From assembly GCA_012523095.1 (NCBI GenBank), contig JAAYJE010000038.1:104244-140971 (forward strand): a DNA stretch of 36,728 nt. Reading direction: 5' to 3'. The notes beneath the pieces are model-generated. The model saw nothing but the letters and a program-made list of their open reading frames with translations. It had not been told where the DNA came from and searched no databases. The DNA is from Actinomycetota bacterium. GTDB lineage: Bacteria > Actinomycetota > Thermoleophilia > RBG-16-64-13. This document shows, piece by piece, positions 32,990 through 36,728 of the stretch (position 1 is its first letter; each line of letters opens with the position of its first letter). A program made the position numbers and the translations under genes.

Positions 32990-34339
32990 TCACACCGTGC
33001 AGCGGAGCACGTAGAGACCGTCATGGAAGGTATCTATGAAGATGTTGCCTCTGTTGTCCACCACGATGTCTTCGGTGGTTGCGATGCGAGGCCCGGGGAA
33101 TATGTTGTTGCCGGCCCTGTCGGTGAACAGCCACTTCTCTGGATCGGGCGGGATGAAATAGGCGATCTCGCGCGGCACGTAGGCGTCGGAGATATCGTAG
33201 ATCCTCAAGCCCGCATGGAAGTAACAGCAGTAGACGCGGTCGTTGCGATCCTCCAGTGCCGGGTGGGAGTGCGGCTCGTGGATGTTGTGCGGCCCGAACG
33301 GTCCGGCGCCCACCCCCGGGATCTCATTGAAGTTCTTGTACGGCCATCCCTCGGGGATCTCGGGATAGGGGAACACTGAGATCAACGTGGGGTCGGTGGG
33401 GTCGAAGATGTCCACCATGCCGATGAAATTCATCGGTTGAGCACCTGAGGCACGCGTGATCGACTCGTCGAACACCGGGTAACGCTCGCCCTCGCTGGTC
33501 ATGACGGCGTAATCACGCTGGGAGAGCGGCAGCACGGTGTGGCAGCGGGCGCCCGCCAGCTTTCCGGCCAAAGGCGGGTGATGCTTGAGTTGCCCAACGA
33601 GCCGCGGCAGGCTGATGTCGGAGATGTCGAGAACGACCATGCCGGCGCCCATGTAGCTCACGTAGGCCAAGTCGCCTTTGGGATATGCGGGCCCGTGCAT
33701 CACGGCGCTGTTCAGCATGGCCATCTCGGGATCGAAGTCCGGGCCGTGTTTCTCTTCGATGTATCCGGCCTCCCACTGATCGGGCCACCACCAGCGGCCC
33801 ACCTCCACCGGGTGGGTGGGGTCGGCGATATCGAGGATCCGGTAGATGTAGTTGCGGAACCCCTTACACGTAGCGGAGAGATGCACATAGCGACCGCCGT
33901 CGTAGTAGAAGCGGTGGACGCCGCCCATGCCGCCCGTGTCCCACTGCGACAGCTTCTTGGGATTCACGGGGTCCTTGACATCCCAGATGATCACTCCCTG
34001 TTCGAAGGGGTCGCCCCATTCAGTGCCATGCAGACGGGGCAACGTCCCCCCCAGTGCCGTGACCATGATGCCGCCGGCCACTTGTATCTTGGGAGTGCCC
34101 TGTCCGGGCAGGTCGGGCCCGGGGATGAATCTCAGATGGTCGGGTTTCTCAGGGTCGGTCACATCGAGTATGTGCCACCCCGCATGCTTGAAGGTGGCAG
34201 CATACAGATAGTAGCGCCCGTCGACCTCCTGCATGGCCATCTGGAACCCGGGTCTGCCACCCAGATCGTGGTAGCCGATGTGTTCGATGTTCTTCGCCAG
34301 CGCCTGTTTACGCGGCGTGAATACGTTAGGTGTGCCCAT
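32990..34339 (-). CDS. LVIVD-repeat beta-propeller protein
   Basis: A 449-residue protein with about six repeats of the LVIVD type, each with a '(h)hD(I/V)(S/T/A)DP-x-P' core: GWHILDVTDPEKP, GVIIWDVKDPVNPKKL, YRILDIADPTHPVEVG, MVVLDISDISLPRLVG, VDIFDPTDPTLIS and GLRIYDISDAYVP. It should fold as a beta-propeller. A His-rich loop HNIHEPHSHP recalls metal sites of the selenium-binding protein/methanethiol oxidase propellers. That similarity is my inference. No signal peptide, so it is probably cytoplasmic. The ATG at 34339 follows GAGGAG. It sits 17 bases after the EthD-like gene in the four-gene minus-strand operon. Confidence 0.8.
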   Translation of the reverse strand: MGTPNVFTPRKQALAKNIEHIGYHDLGGRPGFQMAMQEVDGRYYLYAATFKHAGWHILDVTDPEKPDHLRFIPGPDLPGQGTPKIQVAGGIMVTALGGTLPRLHGTEWGDPFEQGVIIWDVKDPVNPKKLSQWDTGGMGGVHRFYYDGGRYVHLSATCKGFRNYIYRILDIADPTHPVEVGRWWWPDQWEAGYIEEKHGPDFDPEMAMLNSAVMHGPAYPKGDLAYVSYMGAGMVVLDISDISLPRLVGQLKHHPPLAGKLAGARCHTVLPLSQRDYAVMTSEGERYPVFDESITRASGAQPMNFIGMVDIFDPTDPTLISVFPYPEIPEGWPYKNFNEIPGVGAGPFGPHNIHEPHSHPALEDRNDRVYCCYFHAGLRIYDISDAYVPREIAYFIPPDPEKWLFTDRAGNNIFPGPRIATTEDIVVDNRGNIFIDTFHDGLYVLRCTV

Positions 34340-34356
34340 GCCTTCTCCTCTCTCGG

Positions 34357-35190
34357 TCAGCGGGTTGTGATGTAACCCCGCCATTGTTGCAGGTGGTCAG
34401 AATCGGGCCGGTCAAGGATGAAGACGCCCACGAAGTCCTTGAAGGGTTCGAAGTAGGGCGGCTTGTCCCAGGCGGCCCAGAACGGTTTGGTGTACTGCCC
34501 GGCTTTCTCCACGAAGGCCTTGCGCCAGCCCTCACTGTCATCAAACCAGATCTCGGTGATGCGTTGGAAGGGGTTGATGCGCGGATCGTCCAACTGGCGG
34601 CTGGAGATGAAGCGGCTCACCTCCTGGTTCGCACACACCTCAGGAGCGAAGACCTCTTTGAACCAGACGTCGCCCTGGTCGATGGGCACCCCGTCCGGGT
34701 ACTTGAGCATGAACAGCCACCGGACGTTGGAGCCGGCGTCCGTCAGACGGCCGGCCCCCTTGAAATCGTCTTCCCAGAAAACAGGGGCGAAGGAGAAGAC
34801 CACGGGGTGGTAGCCGTCGCGGCTCCCCTGCCATCCAGACTGCCTCAGTACATCGCTGGGCGGTTGGCAGGTCATCTCCATGAAGTCGTCGGGATACTCT
34901 TCGCCGAAGGCCAGACCGGTGGAGTGCGCACTGCCCTTGTTCTGGAAGATGTTGAATAGCCAGTAATGCTCGGTCATCATCCCGTTGTACGTGCCGAAAT
35001 CGAGGGCTCCCTCGGGCAACGGCAAGGCGTGGTACGTGCAGTACTTGGTGCAGTAGGGCATGAACTGCGAGATGCTCTCCGGCACGTGTTGCTTGTAGAG
35101 CCAACGCCAGATCCTGGGTCGGTCGTTGTCGGAGCGGAAGTTCTGGAGGATGAAGCTCCGCATGGGCTGAAAGGAAGGGAAGTAGGCCAC
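34357..35190 (-). CDS. EthD/dimeric alpha-beta barrel-like protein
   Basis: A 277-residue soluble protein. The C-terminal half (RWLFMLKYPDGVPIDQGDVWF and the strand-helix FQRITEIWFDDSEGWRKAF) has the beta-alpha-beta pattern of EthD-like/ABM ferredoxin folds. The N-terminal half (with DFGTYNGMMTEHYW) may be a second such module. Members often act with oxidoreductases in degradation of small molecules, but this assignment is tentative. The GTG at 35190 is favoured because AAGGAG lies seven bases before it. ATG 35217 is possible. It follows the flavodoxin-like gene by 35 bases. Confidence 0.55.
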   Translation of the reverse strand: MAYFPSFQPMRSFILQNFRSDNDRPRIWRWLYKQHVPESISQFMPYCTKYCTYHALPLPEGALDFGTYNGMMTEHYWLFNIFQNKGSAHSTGLAFGEEYPDDFMEMTCQPPSDVLRQSGWQGSRDGYHPVVFSFAPVFWEDDFKGAGRLTDAGSNVRWLFMLKYPDGVPIDQGDVWFKEVFAPEVCANQEVSRFISSRQLDDPRINPFQRITEIWFDDSEGWRKAFVEKAGQYTKPFWAAWDKPPYFEPFKDFVGVFILDRPDSDHLQQWRGYITTR

Positions 35191-35225
35191 AACATGACTC
35201 CTTTCGATGCCGACCAACGCCCCGG

Positions 35226-36182
35226 CTACTTCTCCGGCCTGCTCGGCCGGATGAACGCTTTGTACGCTTCAGCACGTCGCCTGTACTCGTCGGTCTGCTT
35301 GGCGGCGGCGAAGGCTCCTTCATTCTTGCCGATGTCCTCGACGTGTTTGATCTTGCCCGGCACGGTGTTGTGGGCGTGCTCCAGTTGCACGGGTAGGTAG
35401 ACGAACCTGATCTTGCCGTCCTCGATCACCAACTCACCCTTGATGCCGCAAACGCTGCATTCGACCGTCTTCGCGTCATCTGTAAGATACATCAGGCGCG
35501 AATGGCAGTTGGCGCAGATGCCCGGGTCGCCGAGATACCTGTAACCGGCCGGATCGGCGGCCGCCCTCGCGATGTTACGGCCGGCCTCTCGGATCTGCGC
35601 CACCCGGTCGTCCTCCATGGTAAGCGATTTGGCCCAAGTGAAGACCAGGTCGTCGACCACTTTCCACATCTGTACCATACCAAACAGGTTGAAGTCGGCC
35701 GACATCCGACAGGCCCAGTCGCTGCCGCCGATGCCGATGTAGGTAGCAAAGCGTGGTTTGAAGGCCCGCGGATCGGGACCGCCGCCGGCCGGGGAACCCT
35801 TCTGCTCCCAGATGCTCTTGGCGATGGTCAGCATGCCGATGTCGTGGCTGGGGCCGGCGAACCGGTCTTGGAAGGCTCGGAAGAACCCGGGCAGGCCCTT
35901 CTCGAAGATGGGCATGACGAAGATAACGCCATCGCAGTCGTAGATCTTGTCTTCGAGCCAGTTGAGGTCGTCCTTGCGCACGCAGCGCGCCGAACCGCCG
36001 GCGAAGACCCCGTCTTTGCCCGTCACGCACGACACGCAGCCGTTGCAGGGAACCAGATTGAGATCGAGCATATGGATGAACTCGATCTCGGCGCCCATCT
36101 CTTTGGCGCCCATCAGGGCCTCTTTGGCCATCTGGTCGTTGGTGCCGTTCTTACTTCCCCCAGAAATAGCTAGTATCTTCAT
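35226..36182 (-). CDS. NADPH-dependent FMN reductase-like flavodoxin fused to a zinc ribbon
   Basis: A 318-residue protein. Residues 1-190 are a flavodoxin-like fold (MKILAISGGSKNGTNDQMAK for FMN phosphate, GVIFVMPIFEKGLPGFFRAF for the ring). A Cys cluster C-N-G-C-V-S-C followed about 14 residues later by C-V-R-K-D-D recalls iron-sulfur flavoproteins. Residues about 235-275 hold CANC...CSVC, a zinc ribbon or rubredoxin-like pair, before a beta-rich tail. It could hand electrons from NAD(P)H to a partner such as the large flavoenzyme. The start follows GAGG closely. It lies 20 bases after the TetR gene. Confidence 0.75.
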   Translation of the reverse strand: MKILAISGGSKNGTNDQMAKEALMGAKEMGAEIEFIHMLDLNLVPCNGCVSCVTGKDGVFAGGSARCVRKDDLNWLEDKIYDCDGVIFVMPIFEKGLPGFFRAFQDRFAGPSHDIGMLTIAKSIWEQKGSPAGGGPDPRAFKPRFATYIGIGGSDWACRMSADFNLFGMVQMWKVVDDLVFTWAKSLTMEDDRVAQIREAGRNIARAAADPAGYRYLGDPGICANCHSRLMYLTDDAKTVECSVCGIKGELVIEDGKIRFVYLPVQLEHAHNTVPGKIKHVEDIGKNEGAFAAAKQTDEYRRRAEAYKAFIRPSRPEK

Positions 36183-36202
36183 CAATCCTCTTTCTTCGAC
36201 CG

Positions 36203-36728
36203 TCACTCGTTTGTTTGACTCGGTGCCGGAGGCGCGTCCTCCGGCATAGGTACGCTCGCAACCAATCCCTCTGTCAGACCGGCGACGCGCGCCCAATCCT
36301 CGGTCAGATCGACACGCCCCGCGTATGCGGCACGGACCGCCAGGAAGATGGCGAGCACGCTCTTCATCACCTCATATCTGGAGTACTTGTCATCCCAAGA
36401 CATGCGCATCAACATGTTCTCGAGCGCACCCAGCAGACCGTGGGACACGAGCTCATCGTCGAACAGCCCGGGGTTCGCGCCGACCTTCCGGTCCGCGGCA
36501 AGCTCATCCGCTGCGCCGGCCAATATCCTCTCGTACACATCGCGCACCAGGGAACTGAGCTCACTCTCGCGATGCAAGGCCTCAACCCGCGCCATGGCCT
36601 GCAGATCACGACTGAGGGCCTGCATACCCAATCCGGCCCAGACCCGCCATGCCATGCGGGCGGAAGAGTCGGCGGTCTGCTCGATAGGGCCGGCCACTCG
36701 AGCGTTCATCCACTTGAAATACACCTCG
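36203..36728 (-). CDS. TetR-family regulator, C-terminal part (cut by window end)
   Basis: The frame runs off the right edge, so only the last 174 residues are seen. They are almost entirely helical, with a segment VYFKWMNARVAG leading into amphipathic helices (SRDLQAMARVEALHRE, and ELVSHGLLGALENMLMRMSW). This fits the ligand-binding domain of TetR proteins, whose HTH would lie outside the window. It heads the minus-strand operon and is the likely controller of it. The acidic Pro-rich C-terminus is unstructured. Confidence 0.6.
   Translation of the reverse strand, partial: EVYFKWMNARVAGPIEQTADSSARMAWRVWAGLGMQALSRDLQAMARVEALHRESELSSLVRDVYERILAGAADELAADRKVGANPGLFDDELVSHGLLGALENMLMRMSWDDKYSRYEVMKSVLAIFLAVRAAYAGRVDLTEDWARVAGLTEGLVASVPMPEDAPPAPSQTNE

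Noticed and set aside
35500-35520. CxxCH (CANCH) in the flavodoxin-like protein as a heme c site
   Set aside because: The protein has no export signal, and a second CxxC follows at zinc-ribbon spacing.
1-36728. CRISPR arrays, rRNA genes, insertion-sequence transposases
   Set aside because: No regularly spaced repeats, rRNA-like sequence or transposase motifs were seen.

Overview
The window is a high-GC bacterial chromosome segment. It most likely comes from a deep-branching, probably anaerobic or facultative member of the Actinomycetota (Coriobacteriia/Thermoleophilia-like). This is an inference from the high GC, the topA-tmk-holB-ricT gene order, Thr-rich linkers on surface proteins, a complex I operon without NuoEFG, and frequent TTG/GTG starts. 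No 16S gene is present, so placement below phylum is not supported.

Layout. Positions 1-1960 look like the edge of a genomic island. They are visibly less GC-rich and carry a ribbon-helix-helix antitoxin broken by an in-frame stop, an orphan HTH protein, and a Thr-rich lipoprotein preceded by a LexA-like palindrome. They end at a tRNA-Thr(CGT) gene whose 3' half is degenerate, a classic integration scar. Positions 2112-7678 (minus strand) are a housekeeping block: topA (archaeal-like type IA topoisomerase), tmk, holB and ricT, with overlapping or closely spaced ends. Positions 7928-10727 (minus strand) hold a STAS protein, a membrane-anchored TPR protein and an amidohydrolase of the aminofutalosine/SAH deaminase type. 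The amidohydrolase is interrupted in frame by two long GC-rich palindromes. Positions 10796-21056 (minus strand) are an uninterrupted nuoABCDHIJKLMN operon encoding the 11-subunit form of complex I, with most genes overlapping or abutting. Divergent from it lies tatC.

Positions 22117-23697 encode an unusual fusion of a FadR-type GntR regulator to a Cof-type HAD phosphatase domain whose general-acid Asp is replaced by Gly. A perfect FadR-family operator sits just upstream of its start. Next come a Ca2+/cation antiporter, a DUF1634/TauE permease pair, and a zinc-ribbon membrane protein with a predicted beta-propeller ectodomain.

Positions 27471-36728 are an accessory, probably catabolic region. 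It has two translationally coupled paralogous MFS transporters and a large FMN/Fe-S/FAD ene-reductase-type enzyme on the plus strand. On the minus strand is an operon of a TetR regulator (cut by the window end), a flavodoxin-like protein with a C-terminal zinc ribbon, an EthD-like protein and an LVIVD beta-propeller. Two gene remnants, from a phosphoketolase and a uroporphyrinogen-decarboxylase-family methyltransferase, lie beside these genes and suggest recent rearrangement. Together they look like an uncharacterised uptake-and-reduction system for an unknown, perhaps aromatic or cyclic, compound. This region and the GntR-HAD fusion are the best candidates for undescribed biology.
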